The notes: generated by a model not told the origin, from the letters alone. A DNA stretch of 64,000 nt from Streptomyces eurocidicus (GCF_002891295.1 NZ_LGUI01000009.1:124001-188000), one strand, 5' to 3'. Numbered from the stretch's first letter, positions 26,171 through 35,259 are shown. Translations and numbers: made by a program.

Positions 26171-26986
26171 TCAGCCGGCCATCCGTCGGTCCGCCTCGGC
26201 GAGACGGTCCGCGATGCTGCCGTTGATGACCTCGTCGCCGATCCGCACCTGGACACCACCGAGGATCTCGGGGTCCACGTCCAGGTTGAGGTGGACACGA
26301 CGGCCGTACAGCTTGGCCAGGGCGTCACCGAGGCGCTGCTTCTGGGCATCGCTCATCGGCACCGCGGAGGTGACCTCCGCGACCATCCGGTCCCGGCGGT
26401 CGGCGGCCTGCTTGGAGAGGGCGTTGAGCCCCGACTCCAGGCTACGACCACGCGGCGCGGTCACCAGTCGGGCCACGAGCCGCTCGGTGACCGGGTTGGC
26501 CCGGCCGCCCAGGAGCTCACGGACCAGCCCGGCCTTGGCCGTGCGGTCGGCGACCTTGTCCGTCAGCGCGGCACGGAGCTCGCTGCTGGAGCCCACGATC
26601 CGGCCGAAGCGGAACAGCTCGTCCTCGACGTCGTCCAGGACGCCCGCGCGCTCGGCGGCGATGAGGTCGGCACCGGAGGCGAGCTCCTCGGCCGCGTCCA
26701 CCAGGTCACGCGAGCGCGACCAGCGGGAGCGGACCATGCCGGCCAGCAGGTCCGCGGTCTCGCCGCCGACCTGTCCGCCGATCAGACGCCGTGCCAGCCC
26801 GGCCTTGGCCTCGCCGCTCTGTGCCGGGTCGGTGAGGACCCGGCGCAGCGAGACCTCGCGGTCGAGCAGCCCGGTGACCGCGGCGAGCTCGTCGGCGAGC
26901 TTCGCCGCGTCCACGGACGTGTTGTCCGCGAGTGCGTCGAGGCTCTCGCGTGCGGAGGCCAGTGCCTCCCGGCTCGCTCCGCTCAT
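26171..26986 (-). CDS. atpH: ATP synthase delta subunit
   Basis: 271 residues, longer than the 180 of E. coli delta; actinobacterial delta is typically of this length, with an extended N-terminal region. The C-terminal OSCP-type part is recognised by AEVTSAVPMSDAQKQRLGDALAKLYGRRVHLN and GGVQVRIGDEVINGSI. Delta ties F1 to the b-subunit stator. It overlaps atpF by 4 bp (ATGA), so the stator pair is translationally coupled. After it lie 140 bp without a gene before atpA. Confidence 0.95.
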   Translation of the reverse strand: MSGASREALASARESLDALADNTSVDAAKLADELAAVTGLLDREVSLRRVLTDPAQSGEAKAGLARRLIGGQVGGETADLLAGMVRSRWSRSRDLVDAAEELASGADLIAAERAGVLDDVEDELFRFGRIVGSSSELRAALTDKVADRTAKAGLVRELLGGRANPVTERLVARLVTAPRGRSLESGLNALSKQAADRRDRMVAEVTSAVPMSDAQKQRLGDALAKLYGRRVHLNLDVDPEILGGVQVRIGDEVINGSIADRLAEADRRMAG

Positions 26987-27546
26987 CGGGTGGCCTCGGC
27001 CTTCTTCTGGTCGGCCGCCTTGGCCTCGAGGTCATCGAGGAAGCGGTCGACGGTACGGCTCTGCCGGGACGCGTCCGCGAGGGACTCGCCGACGATCCGT
27101 CCGGCCAGGTCGCCGGCGAGCTTGCCCACGTCCTGGCGGAGCGAGGCCGCGGCGGCCTTGCGGTCGGCCTCGATCTGGGCGTGGCCGGCAGCGATGATCT
27201 CCTCGCGCTGGCGCCGGCCCTCGGACCGCATGTCGGCGATCAGCGCGACACCCTGTTCCTGGGCTTCCTGGCGCAGCCGGGAAGCCTCGTGGCGGGCATC
27301 GGCGAGCTGGGCCCGGTAGTCCTCGAGCACCTGCTGAGCCTCGGCCTGGGCGGCCTCGGCCTTCTCCATGCCGCCTTCGATGGCCTCGCGACGCTCGTCC
27401 AGAGACTTGTTGATCGTCGGGAGGAGCTTCTTGGCGAGGAAGAAGAAGACGATGGCGAAGGCGATCAGGCCGATGACGAGCTCTGGGAGCGGCGGGAGGA
27501 GGGGGGGTTCCATTTCCCCCTCCGACGCCAACATCAGGGCGTTCAC
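26983..27546 (-). CDS. atpF: ATP synthase Fo b subunit
   Basis: 187 residues. A single membrane helix (about 20-42, LVIGLIAFAIVFFFLAKKLLP) is followed by a long charged coiled coil of Glu/Ala/Arg (EAIEGGMEKAEAAQAEAQQ onwards), the stator stalk. It is 42 bp downstream of atpE, has a GGAAGGCA site, and is coupled to atpH by ATGA. Confidence 0.96.
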   Translation of the reverse strand: MNALMLASEGEMEPPLLPPLPELVIGLIAFAIVFFFLAKKLLPTINKSLDERREAIEGGMEKAEAAQAEAQQVLEDYRAQLADARHEASRLRQEAQEQGVALIADMRSEGRRQREEIIAAGHAQIEADRKAAAASLRQDVGKLAGDLAGRIVGESLADASRQSRTVDRFLDDLEAKAADQKKAEATR

Positions 27547-27587
27547 ATCAATGCCTTCCGTCGAAAACAGTGGTCGTCAGGCTGCGA

Positions 27588-27839
27588 TCAGGCAGACGGG
27601 TAGACGAACGGCATGACCAGACCGATCAGGGCGAGCGCCTCACAGAAGGCGAAGCCGAGGATCTGGTTGGCGCGGATCAGGCCGGCGGCCTCGGGCTGGC
27701 GGGCCAGCGCCTGGGTGCCGTTACCGAAGACGATGCCGACGCCGACGCCGGGGCCGATCGCGGCGAGGCCGTAGCCGATCGAGCCCAGGTTGCCCTTGAT
27801 CTCGACACCAGCGGCGATGGTCTGGAGAGCAGCAGACAT
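27588..27839 (-). CDS. atpE: ATP synthase Fo c subunit
   Basis: 83 residues, two membrane helices joined by the polar loop ALARQPEAAG. The proton-carrying Glu is in FAFCEALALIG (residue 67). The glycine-rich first helix (GPGVGVGIVFGNG) is the c-ring packing motif. The N-terminus is several residues longer than in many homologues (MSAALQTIAAGVEIKGN). A GAGAAGGAAG site precedes the ATG. It forms the rotor ring. Confidence 0.97.
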   Translation of the reverse strand: MSAALQTIAAGVEIKGNLGSIGYGLAAIGPGVGVGIVFGNGTQALARQPEAAGLIRANQILGFAFCEALALIGLVMPFVYPSA

Positions 27840-27917
27840 GCTCGTTCTTCCTTCTCTTTCACGGACCGGTGGGGGTTGGCCACCGGACGATTGCGTGGAC
27901 GGGGGTCCGGGTGGGGC

Positions 27918-28727
27918 TCAGTGATGCTCGGCGAGAGCGCCCTGGACGTAGTTGGTGGCCAGCAGCACGAAGACGTACGCCTGGACGGCCTGGATGAAGA
28001 GCTCGAAGGCGGTCATCACGATGGTCATCACGAAGGACACACCGGCGTAGGCGATCCCGATGCCGTTCAGCAGGTACCAGCTGGCGACCGTGAACATCAG
28101 GATCAGCAGGTGGCCGGCGAACATGTTGGCGAAGAGTCGGACCGCGTGGGTGAACGGGCGGATGATCACGTTCGAGAAGAACTCGAGGACCACTGCCAGC
28201 GGGAGGATCGGTCCCAGCGCCTTGTCGTAGCCCGTGATGTTCTTCAGGCCGCCGATGAAGCCGTGCTTCTTGAACGTCAGGAACATCCACAGGACGTAGA
28301 CGATCAGGGCGAGCGCCGCCGGGAAGGCGATGATCGAGGTCACGGGGAACTGGGCGACCGGAATGATCGACCAGAGATTCATGATCCAGACAAAGAAGAA
28401 CAGCGAGACCATCAGGGGGACGTACTTCTCGCCCTCCTTCTTGCCGAGCGCCTCATAGACGATGCCGCGGCGCACGAAGTCGTAGCCCGCCTCACCGACC
28501 ATCTGCAACTTGCCCGGGACCACCTTGGCCCGGCCGAACGCCGCCCAGAAGAAACCGATGATCACGACCGTGCTCAGGACGGCCAGCAGCATCGGCTTGT
28601 TGAAGTCGAAGCCGCCAATGCTGAAGATCGGTTCGAACAGGAACGAGTGAAGCCCTGGGGCCGGGAAGCCGCACCCATCGAAGATGTGGCAATCGGTCTC
28701 GAAGGCGAGCATCTGGTCAGCACTCAC
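27918..28727 (-). CDS. atpB: ATP synthase Fo a subunit
   Basis: 269 residues from GTG 28727, which has AAGGAG 6 nt before it; the frame runs 12 codons further up without such a site. Five or six membrane helices. The essential Arg is in RPFTHAVRLFANMFAGHLL and the last helices (LFIQAVQAYVFVLLATNYV) face the c-ring. It forms the two proton half-channels. The 261 bp upstream, to atpI, hold no gene; transcription probably continues from atpI or starts here. Confidence 0.96.
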   Translation of the reverse strand: MSADQMLAFETDCHIFDGCGFPAPGLHSFLFEPIFSIGGFDFNKPMLLAVLSTVVIIGFFWAAFGRAKVVPGKLQMVGEAGYDFVRRGIVYEALGKKEGEKYVPLMVSLFFFVWIMNLWSIIPVAQFPVTSIIAFPAALALIVYVLWMFLTFKKHGFIGGLKNITGYDKALGPILPLAVVLEFFSNVIIRPFTHAVRLFANMFAGHLLILMFTVASWYLLNGIGIAYAGVSFVMTIVMTAFELFIQAVQAYVFVLLATNYVQGALAEHH

Positions 28728-28988
28728 CGCGAGCTCCTTCAGCGTGGCGCATAGGTACGGCAACCTCGTTGTGTCGGCACGGCGCGCAGCCGCGGAACGG
28801 CACTGGACTGGTCATGCGGATGGGGGGCGTGATCGGCGCGGGGCCGGTCGGGGTATTCGGCATCAGCTGCATGGACCGCCGATTCCGTCCCGGGAAACTC
28901 GGGAGTTCAGCCGCCTGCGCCCACTGTGCCTCAGATGGCACCGGACGATAGCAGGTGAGCGCCGGCACCTTTATTCCGGCCCTACCGG

Positions 28989-29426
28989 TCACGTCGGAGA
29001 CCCGGCGGGCGCGGACTTCTTCGCCTCGGCGGATTCCGGATCCACATAAAGGATCTTGGCCTTCAGGTACGCCCGCGTCTGCGCGGCGGTCCACACGAGG
29101 ACCGCGGCGAGCAGGGAGAACGCGAAGGCCCGGGTGTTGAAGAGCGACGTGTCCCGGAAGACCGCCAGCACGACGGCGGCGATCAGGAACTGCGTCACAT
29201 AGAGAACCAGGCCCATGGCCTGGAACAAGTGCGGGAAGGACTTGGCCGTGCGCTGGAGAACGTAGAGCCCCATGGCCATGACGCCGCCCGCGACCAGCGT
29301 GCCGACGGCACCGCCGATCGCGCCCTCGCCCCCGGCCAGCGCTCCGCTGACGGCGACTGCGACCGCACCGGCGGCGGCGGTCGGGACGGCGCACTGAAGG
29401 AGTGTTCGGGCGTCGTTGGACTGCAT
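28989..29426 (-). CDS. atpI: AtpI-like small membrane protein of the atp operon
   Basis: 145 residues with four membrane segments (about 12-30, 36-55, 68-88, 95-112), then a polar tail ending SAPAGSPT. It occupies the atpI place at the head of the operon. AtpI helps c-ring assembly in some bacteria; sequence conservation of the family is weak, so position and topology carry the call. The 250-bp upstream gap to 29426-29606 is AT-richer and likely holds the operon promoter. Confidence 0.8.
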   Translation of the reverse strand: MQSNDARTLLQCAVPTAAAGAVAVAVSGALAGGEGAIGGAVGTLVAGGVMAMGLYVLQRTAKSFPHLFQAMGLVLYVTQFLIAAVVLAVFRDTSLFNTRAFAFSLLAAVLVWTAAQTRAYLKAKILYVDPESAEAKKSAPAGSPT

Positions 29427-29606
29427 GAAGGGTTTCTCCGGCGATCGGAAGCAACGATTCGTCGTGAACGAGCGTATCCCCGGGAGTGAGACATGAACTC
29501 GCGACGAAGGACCGCCGCACTACGGTCCTTCGGCTTCAGCACCGGGTTTCGTGAACGGTATCACAAACTATTTGATGAGGTCTTTACCTACATCGTGTGC
29601 TGGACA

Positions 29607-31130
29607 TCACACGCAAGGGTGAAGTGGCTGGTCGTAGCGCTGACGAGACCCTGATCCCTCTGCTAGAGGCCCGTCCTCCGCTCGGCCCTTCGTGACCTCT
29701 CTGTGACCCGTCGATTCCGGACGGTTCCGGTCGGTTCCTTCCGGTTCCGGCCCTTGGGCGCCCTCAGCGGGGGCTGCTGATCTTCCGGGCGTGGGTGAAC
29801 CGCGAGCGGTCGCCGATGGCCGTCGCGCCGTGCAGCCCGGCCGGGACCGGCTCCCGCTCCTCCCCCTCGGCCTGCGGGCCCACCGCGGTGGCGCCGTGCA
29901 GGCCCGCCGCCTCGGCCGCCGCGGCCCCGGCCGGGCCCGGGCGCCGGCGGCGGCCGCCACGGCCCGGCGGCGGTAGCGCGGCGGCACGAACGACTCGGCC
30001 CAGCGCGGCGCGCGCGGCTTGAAGCGCGGCAGCAGCAGGAGGACCAGGCCGACCGCGCTCAGCGCCACGATCAGGAGCACGATCCAGACACTCGCCGAGT
30101 GCACCGAGTAGGCGACCGTGCCGAAGCCGATGAGCGCCGACCAGAAGTACATGATCAGGACGGCCCGGCTGTGCGAGTGCCCGAGCTCCAGCAGCCGGTG
30201 GTGCAGGTGGCCGCGGTCCGCGGCGAACGGCGACTGGCCGTTCCAGGTCCGCCGGACGATCGCCAGCAGCAGGTCCGCGACCGGCACCGCGATGACCGTC
30301 AGCGGCAGCAGCAGCGGGATGTAGACCGGCACCATCGTCTGCACGGCGTTCCGCTCGCCACCGACCTGCTGGTAGAGCAGGTCCGGGTCGACCTGGCCGG
30401 TGATGGAGATGGCGCCCGCGGCCAGCACCAGCCCGATGAGCATCGAGCCGGAGTCGCCCATGAAGATGCGCGCGGGGTGCATGTTGTGCGGCAGGAAGCC
30501 CAGGCACATGCCCATCAGGACGGCGGCGAACAGCGTCGCGGGCGCGGCCGCCTCCACGTTGTGGCCGAACCACAGGCGGTACGCGTAGAGGAAGAACGCC
30601 GCGGCGGCGATGCAGACCATGCCCGAGGCCAGGCCGTCCAGGCCGTCGACGAAATTGACCGCGTTGATGGTGATCACGACCAGCGCCACGGTGAGCAGCG
30701 TGCCCTGCATCGAGGTCAGCGAGACCGTGCCGACGCCGGGCACCGGGATCCACAGGATGGTCAGGCCCTGGAGGACCATCACACCCGCGGCGATCATCTG
30801 GCCGCCCAGCTTCACCAGGGCGTCGACGCCCCACTTGTCGTCCAGGACGCCCAGGATCCAGATCAGGCCCGCGCCGGAGAGCAGGGCCCGGGGCTCGCTG
30901 CCGAGCTCGAAGACCTTGCCGAGGTTCGACAGGTGCGCGGCGACCAGCAGCCCCGCGCACAGCCCGCCGAACATCGCGATGCCGCCGAGGCGTGGCGTCG
31001 GTTCGCGGTGCACGTCGCGCGCGCGGATCTCCGGCATCGCCCCGGCCACGATCGCGAACTTCCGCACCGGCCCCGTCAGCAGATAGGTGACCGCTGCGGT
31101 GACGCACAACGTCAGCAGGTATTCACGCAC
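29607..31130 (-). CDS. WecA/MraY-type undecaprenyl-phosphate sugar-1-phosphate transferase
   Basis: 507 residues as read. About 11 membrane segments span residues 1-370. Family motifs are present: ILGVLDDKWGVDALVK (Asp pair), NFVDGLDGLASG, FMGDSGSMLIG and DRGHLHHRLLELGHSH. Enzymes of this family move GlcNAc-1-P (or a related sugar phosphate) to undecaprenyl phosphate, starting wall-polymer or glycan synthesis. After about residue 392 the frame turns Arg/Pro-rich. In the neighbouring frame the DNA reads AEAAGLHGATAVGPQ then GLHGATAIGDRSRF and stops at 29764, so a one-base frame error near 29925-29955 is likely and the natural protein is about 50 residues shorter. Confidence 0.85.
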   Translation of the reverse strand: MREYLLTLCVTAAVTYLLTGPVRKFAIVAGAMPEIRARDVHREPTPRLGGIAMFGGLCAGLLVAAHLSNLGKVFELGSEPRALLSGAGLIWILGVLDDKWGVDALVKLGGQMIAAGVMVLQGLTILWIPVPGVGTVSLTSMQGTLLTVALVVITINAVNFVDGLDGLASGMVCIAAAAFFLYAYRLWFGHNVEAAAPATLFAAVLMGMCLGFLPHNMHPARIFMGDSGSMLIGLVLAAGAISITGQVDPDLLYQQVGGERNAVQTMVPVYIPLLLPLTVIAVPVADLLLAIVRRTWNGQSPFAADRGHLHHRLLELGHSHSRAVLIMYFWSALIGFGTVAYSVHSASVWIVLLIVALSAVGLVLLLLPRFKPRAPRWAESFVPPRYRRRAVAAAAGARARPGPRRPRRRACTAPPRWARRPRGRSGSRSRPGCTARRPSATARGSPTPGRSAAPAEGAQGPEPEGTDRNRPESTGHREVTKGRAEDGPLAEGSGSRQRYDQPLHPCV

Positions 31131-31242
31131 GGGCTGCCCCAGAGATCTCGCTGGACATCACAGCCCCACACCATATTCGCGTCCGCCCCCGATCCGTGAA
31201 TACAGCTCCAGACGAACGGCCATCCCGCGATGGTTCCAGGTG

Positions 31243-32586
31243 TCAGATGTGGTCCGGGTAAGGACGGTAGGGCGGGAAGGCGGCGACCAGCTCGGCGACC
31301 GCCGAACGGATCCCCCGGGTGCCCCTGGTCTCCCCCGCCCCCGCGCCCCCGGGGCCCTCGCCGCGCAGCGCCGCCCCCATGAGCACCGCGATCCGGGCCA
31401 TCTCGGGCTCGCGCATGCCCTGGGTGGTGACGGCCGCGGCCCCCAGCCGCAGCCCGGGGGCGCCGTGCGGCAATCCGCAGGTGTCCAGGACGACTCCGCA
31501 GGCCGCGAGCCTGCCGCGGGCCGTGACGGCGTCCAGGGCGAGCCCGGAGACGTCGAGGGTCATCATGTGCGTGTCGGTGCCGCCCGTGGTCACGGTGAGG
31601 CCCTCAGCGGCCAGGGCGGCGGCAAGCGTGCGGGCGTTGGCCACGACCTGATGGGCGTACGCGGTGAAGGCGGGTCCGGCGGCCTCGCCGAAGGCGACGG
31701 CCTTGGCCGCCACGGTGTGCATCTGGCCGCCGCCCTGGGTGAACGGGAAGACCGCCCGGTCGATCCTGCCCGCCAGGTCCGCCCGGCACAGCAGCAGCCC
31801 GCCGCGCGGGCCGCGCAGCACCTTGTGGGTGGTGGCGCAGACCACGTCCGCGTACGGGACGGGGCTGGGCGCCGCTCCCCCGGCGATCAGCCCGATGGGG
31901 TGGGCGGCGTCCGCGACGAGATAGGCGCCCACCTCGTCGGCGATGTCGCGGAAGGCGGCGTAGTCGGGGTGGCGGGGGTAGGAGACCGAGCCGCAGACGA
32001 CGGCCTTGGGCCGGTGCTCACGGGCGAGGGCGCGGACCTGCGCGTAGTCGATCAGGCCGGTGTCGCGGCGGACCCCGTAGCCGACGAAGTCGAACCACCG
32101 GCCGGAGAAGTTCGCCGGGGAGCCGTGGGTGAGGTGCCCGCCCTGCGGCAGGGCCATGGCGAGCACGGTGTCCCCGGGGCACAGCAGCGCGGCGTAGGCG
32201 GCGAGTACGGCGGACGAACCGGAGTGCGGCTGGACGTTGGCGTGCTCCGCGCCGAAGAGGGCCTTGGCGCGGTCGACGGCGATCCGCTCGGCGAGGTCGA
32301 CCAGCTCGCAGCCACCGTGGTGGCGGGCGCCCGGATAGCCCTCCGCGTATTTGTTGGCCAGCGGGGAGCCGAGCGCGGCGAGGACGGCGGGCGAGGTGAA
32401 GTTCTCGGCGGCGATCAGCTGGAGGGCGTCCGCCTGACGGCGGGCCTCGCCCGCGACGATCCCGGCGAGCTCGGGGTCCTGCCGCAGCAGCGCCTCGAAG
32501 CCGCCCTCCCAGCCGGGGCGCGGCCGGCCCGGGGCGCCGGCTGGAGGCGCGCCGGAGTCGCTGGTGGAAGCTCGGGTGGCGGGCAT
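31243..32586 (-). CDS. glyA: Serine hydroxymethyltransferase paralogue
   Basis: 447 residues from ATG 32586; codons upstream are not protein-like. The fold-type I PLP enzyme interconverts serine and glycine with tetrahydrofolate. The PLP Lys is in TTHKVLRGPRGG, with VADAAHPIGLIAGG, LIAAENFTSPAV and GLRLGAAAVTTQGM conserved. Usual active-site Tyr-Tyr (in YPG-R-YY-GGCE) is replaced by His-His (YPGARHHGGCE). Streptomyces have more than one glyA, and this is a diverged copy, so its substrate may differ. It lies between the WecA-like and LMW-phosphatase-like genes, all on the minus strand. Confidence 0.85.
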   Translation of the reverse strand: MPATRASTSDSGAPPAGAPGRPRPGWEGGFEALLRQDPELAGIVAGEARRQADALQLIAAENFTSPAVLAALGSPLANKYAEGYPGARHHGGCELVDLAERIAVDRAKALFGAEHANVQPHSGSSAVLAAYAALLCPGDTVLAMALPQGGHLTHGSPANFSGRWFDFVGYGVRRDTGLIDYAQVRALAREHRPKAVVCGSVSYPRHPDYAAFRDIADEVGAYLVADAAHPIGLIAGGAAPSPVPYADVVCATTHKVLRGPRGGLLLCRADLAGRIDRAVFPFTQGGGQMHTVAAKAVAFGEAAGPAFTAYAHQVVANARTLAAALAAEGLTVTTGGTDTHMMTLDVSGLALDAVTARGRLAACGVVLDTCGLPHGAPGLRLGAAAVTTQGMREPEMARIAVLMGAALRGEGPGGAGAGETRGTRGIRSAVAELVAAFPPYRPYPDHI

Positions 32587-32795
32587 CGCTGCCTCCGGCC
32601 TGTGCGGCGGGCCCTCGCGGAGGTGGTCCTGGCACCAATGTAGGCCCACGGCGAGGCATATGCCCGGCAGCCGTCCGGCGATCGCCGGACGTATCCGGGT
32701 CCGCTCGCTCCCGGCCGGGAGCGGTGGCCTTCCCGGCGGCGCTCATCAGCGCCCATCAGCGTCTGCCGGCCCGTCCCGGCCCGGCGGACGGGTGC

Positions 32796-33455
32796 TCAGG
32801 AGCGGCCCGCGACCCCGGTGAGCGCGGTGAGGACCGGGTCGAGCGCCTGGTTGATCTCGTCGCCGATGGAGCGGAAGAAGGTGATCGGGGCGCCGTACGG
32901 GTCGTGGACCTCGTCCGCCTCCGCGTTCGGGGCCAGCAGCCAGCCGCGCAGCGCGGCGGCGGCCTGGACCAGGGCGCGGGCCCGGTCGACCACCCCGCCG
33001 GCCCGCTCGGGGTCGGGGAGCGTCGCGGGGTCTATGGCCCGTACGAGCCGGGTGAACTCCTTGAGCGTGAAGGTGCGCAGGCCCGCGGAGTGGCCCATGG
33101 AGATGACCTGGGCGCGGTGGTCGCGGGTCGCGGTCAGCACCAGGTCCGCGCGGATCACGTGCTCGTCGAGCAGCTCACGGCCGATGAAGCCGTGCGGGTC
33201 GGCGCCGAGGTCGGCCAGGACGGTGGCGGCGTGCGCCTCCATCGGGGCGCCCTCGTGGCCCCAGGTGCCCGCGCTCTCCACCACCAGACCGCCGGCGAAG
33301 GGGTCTCCGAGGCGGTCGGCGAGGGCATGCCGGGACAGCCGCTCGGTGATGGGCGAGCGGCAGACGTTGCCGGTGCTGACGTGGAGGATGCGGAAGGTGT
33401 CGGTGGTGCTGTCCGTGCCCGGTCCCGCTATGCCACGCCCCTGCGGGGCGATCAA
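32796..33455 (-). CDS. Low-molecular-weight protein phosphatase-like protein, nucleophile Cys replaced
   Basis: 219 residues from TTG 33455, which overlaps the upstream sua5 stop (TTGA) and has GAGGTGG 4 nt before it; no other start lies ahead of the P-loop. The LMW-PTP loop V-C-x-G-N-x-C-R-S reads VSTGNVCRS here: Ser stands at the nucleophile, while the second Cys and the Arg are kept. The Asp-Pro-Tyr general-acid motif is present (HDPYGAP). Family members dephosphorylate phosphotyrosine or reduce arsenate; without the Cys neither is expected. It may be a phosphate-binding or sensing protein; that is inference. Confidence 0.85.
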   Translation of the reverse strand: MIAPQGRGIAGPGTDSTTDTFRILHVSTGNVCRSPITERLSRHALADRLGDPFAGGLVVESAGTWGHEGAPMEAHAATVLADLGADPHGFIGRELLDEHVIRADLVLTATRDHRAQVISMGHSAGLRTFTLKEFTRLVRAIDPATLPDPERAGGVVDRARALVQAAAALRGWLLAPNAEADEVHDPYGAPITFFRSIGDEINQALDPVLTALTGVAGRS

Positions 33456-34099
33456 TTCGCCACCTCGAGGTCGGGTACTACCTCGCGCAGCTGCTCGGCG
33501 CTGATGGCACCGGCGCGCAGCAGGACGGGGACCTTGCCGGTGACGTCCACGATGGAGGACGGCACGTCGGCGGGGGTGGGGCCGCCGTCGAGGTAGACGG
33601 AGACGGAGTCGCCGAGCATCTCCTGGGCGGCGTCGCAGTCCTGCGGCGCCGGGTGACCGGTGAGGTTGGCGCTGGAGACGGCCATCGGGCCGAACTCGGT
33701 GAGCAGCTCGATGGCGACGGGGTGCAGCGGCATCCGGACGGCCACCGTGCCGTGGGTCTCCCCGAGGTCCCAGGTGAGCGACGGCTGGTGGTTGGCGACC
33801 AGGGTCAGCGCGCCGGGCCAGAAGGCGTCGACGAGCTCCCACGCCTGCTCGGAGAAGTCCGTGACGAGGCCGTGCAGGGTGTTGGGGGAGCCGACCAGGA
33901 CGGGCGAGGGCATGCCGCGGCCGCGGCCCTTGGCCTCCAGGAGCCCGCCCACGGCGTCCCGGCTGAAGGCGTCCGCGCCGATGCCGTACACGGTGTCGGT
34001 GGGCAGCACGACCAGCTCGCCGCGGCGGACCGCGGCGACCGCCTCACGCAGACCGGTCTTACGGTCGGTCGCGTCGCTGCAGTCGTATCGCCGTGCCAT
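33452..34099 (-). CDS. Threonylcarbamoyl-AMP synthase (Sua5/YrdC/TsaC family)
   Basis: 215 residues. It makes threonylcarbamoyl-AMP from threonine, bicarbonate and ATP, first step of t6A formation at position 37 of ANN-decoding tRNAs. Recognised by ELVVLPTDTVYGIGADA, KGRGRGMPSPVLVGS, FWPGALTLV, VAVRMPLHPVAIELL and SSANLTGHPAP, the YrdC fold in short form. ATG 34099 has AAGGAG 5 nt upstream. It overlaps the next gene by TTGA. The 191 bp to prmC contain no gene. Confidence 0.94.
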   Translation of the reverse strand: MARRYDCSDATDRKTGLREAVAAVRRGELVVLPTDTVYGIGADAFSRDAVGGLLEAKGRGRGMPSPVLVGSPNTLHGLVTDFSEQAWELVDAFWPGALTLVANHQPSLTWDLGETHGTVAVRMPLHPVAIELLTEFGPMAVSSANLTGHPAPQDCDAAQEMLGDSVSVYLDGGPTPADVPSSIVDVTGKVPVLLRAGAISAEQLREVVPDLEVAN

Positions 34100-34290
34100 C
34101 ACATCTCCTTCGGGAAGCGATTCCTGGATCCGCCAACGCGGAACGTCACCGCGTTGCTACGATCCGTCCCGTTGCCTTGAGGCACCGGGCAGGGCTTGTC
34201 CGTCATGAGGCCTCCTGCGGTCGAGTGAGAAGCCCCTTCGGGGGAGGAGTCACTTAACGGACCTCCTCGTAGAAGGTCCCGTGGCCCCGG

Positions 34291-35136
34291 TCACGCCGTA
34301 GCCCTACGGGCCGTCGCGAACCGCGGGCGTTTGTTGAGATCGGGGTGGTCGGCTGCGTCCGCCCACCCCTTCTCCTCTGTGAAGATCCACGGCACCTGGC
34401 CGCCCTGGGTGTCGGCGTGCTCGATCACGACGACGCCGCCAGGGCGCAGCAGCCGGTGGGCGGTGCGCTCGATGCCGCGGATGGTGTCGAGGCCGTCCTC
34501 GCCGGAGAAGAGCGCCAGCTCGGGGTCGTGGTCGCGGGCCTCGGGGGCGACGTACTCCCACTCGGTGAGCGGGATGTACGGGGGGTTGCTGACCACCAGG
34601 TCGACCTGGCCGTCGAGCTCGGGCAGCGCGGTGAGGGCGTTGCCGTGGTGGAGGGTGACCCGGGAGCCCTCGACGTTCTTGCGGGCCCAGCCGAGCGCGG
34701 TCTCGTCCAGCTCGACGGCGTGCACCCGGGACCGGGGCACCTCCTGGGCCAGGGCGAGCGCGATGGCGCCGGAGCCGGTGCACAGGTCGACGATCAGCGG
34801 CTCGACCACGTCCATGGCGCGCACGGCGTCTATGGCCCAGCCGACGACCGACTCGGTCTCGGGGCGGGGCACGAAGACGCCGGGGCCGACCTGGAGCTCC
34901 AGGTAGCGGAAGAAGGCGCGGCCGGTGATGTGCTGGAGGGGCTCACGGGCCTCGCGGCGGGCGACGGCCTCCCAGTAGCGGGCGTCGAAGTCGGCGTCCG
35001 CGACGTTGTGCAGCTCACCCCGTTTGACGCCGTGCACGAAGGCGGCGAGCTCCTCCGCGTCGAAGCGCGGCGAAGGTACGCCGGCGTCGGCCAGCCGCTG
35101 GGTGGCTTGCGCCACCTCGGCGAGCAGCAGGTTCAC
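34291..35136 (-). CDS. prmC: PrmC, release-factor glutamine methyltransferase
   Basis: 281 residues from GTG 35136 (AGAGGA 6 nt upstream); the frame extends 39 codons further but is Pro/Gly-rich and not family-like. It methylates the Gln of the GGQ motif in RF1/RF2. SAM-binding motif I is VDLCTGSGAIALALA, and VSNPPYIPL is the NPPY catalytic motif. An N-terminal helical domain (about 1-80) recognises the release factor. Its target RF1 is encoded 123 bp upstream on the same strand, a common arrangement. Confidence 0.95.
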   Translation of the reverse strand: MNLLLAEVAQATQRLADAGVPSPRFDAEELAAFVHGVKRGELHNVADADFDARYWEAVARREAREPLQHITGRAFFRYLELQVGPGVFVPRPETESVVGWAIDAVRAMDVVEPLIVDLCTGSGAIALALAQEVPRSRVHAVELDETALGWARKNVEGSRVTLHHGNALTALPELDGQVDLVVSNPPYIPLTEWEYVAPEARDHDPELALFSGEDGLDTIRGIERTAHRLLRPGGVVVIEHADTQGGQVPWIFTEEKGWADAADHPDLNKRPRFATARRATA

Positions 35137-35259
35137 GGTGGTCCTCTCGCGCGTTCGTACGGTGTCCTCGGTCTCCCCCGGCTCGCGCCGGGAGGTGTCC
35201 CCGGCCGGGCCGGGGGCGTCGGGCCCGCCCGGCGGGCGGGACGGGCCTGACATGGCCGG

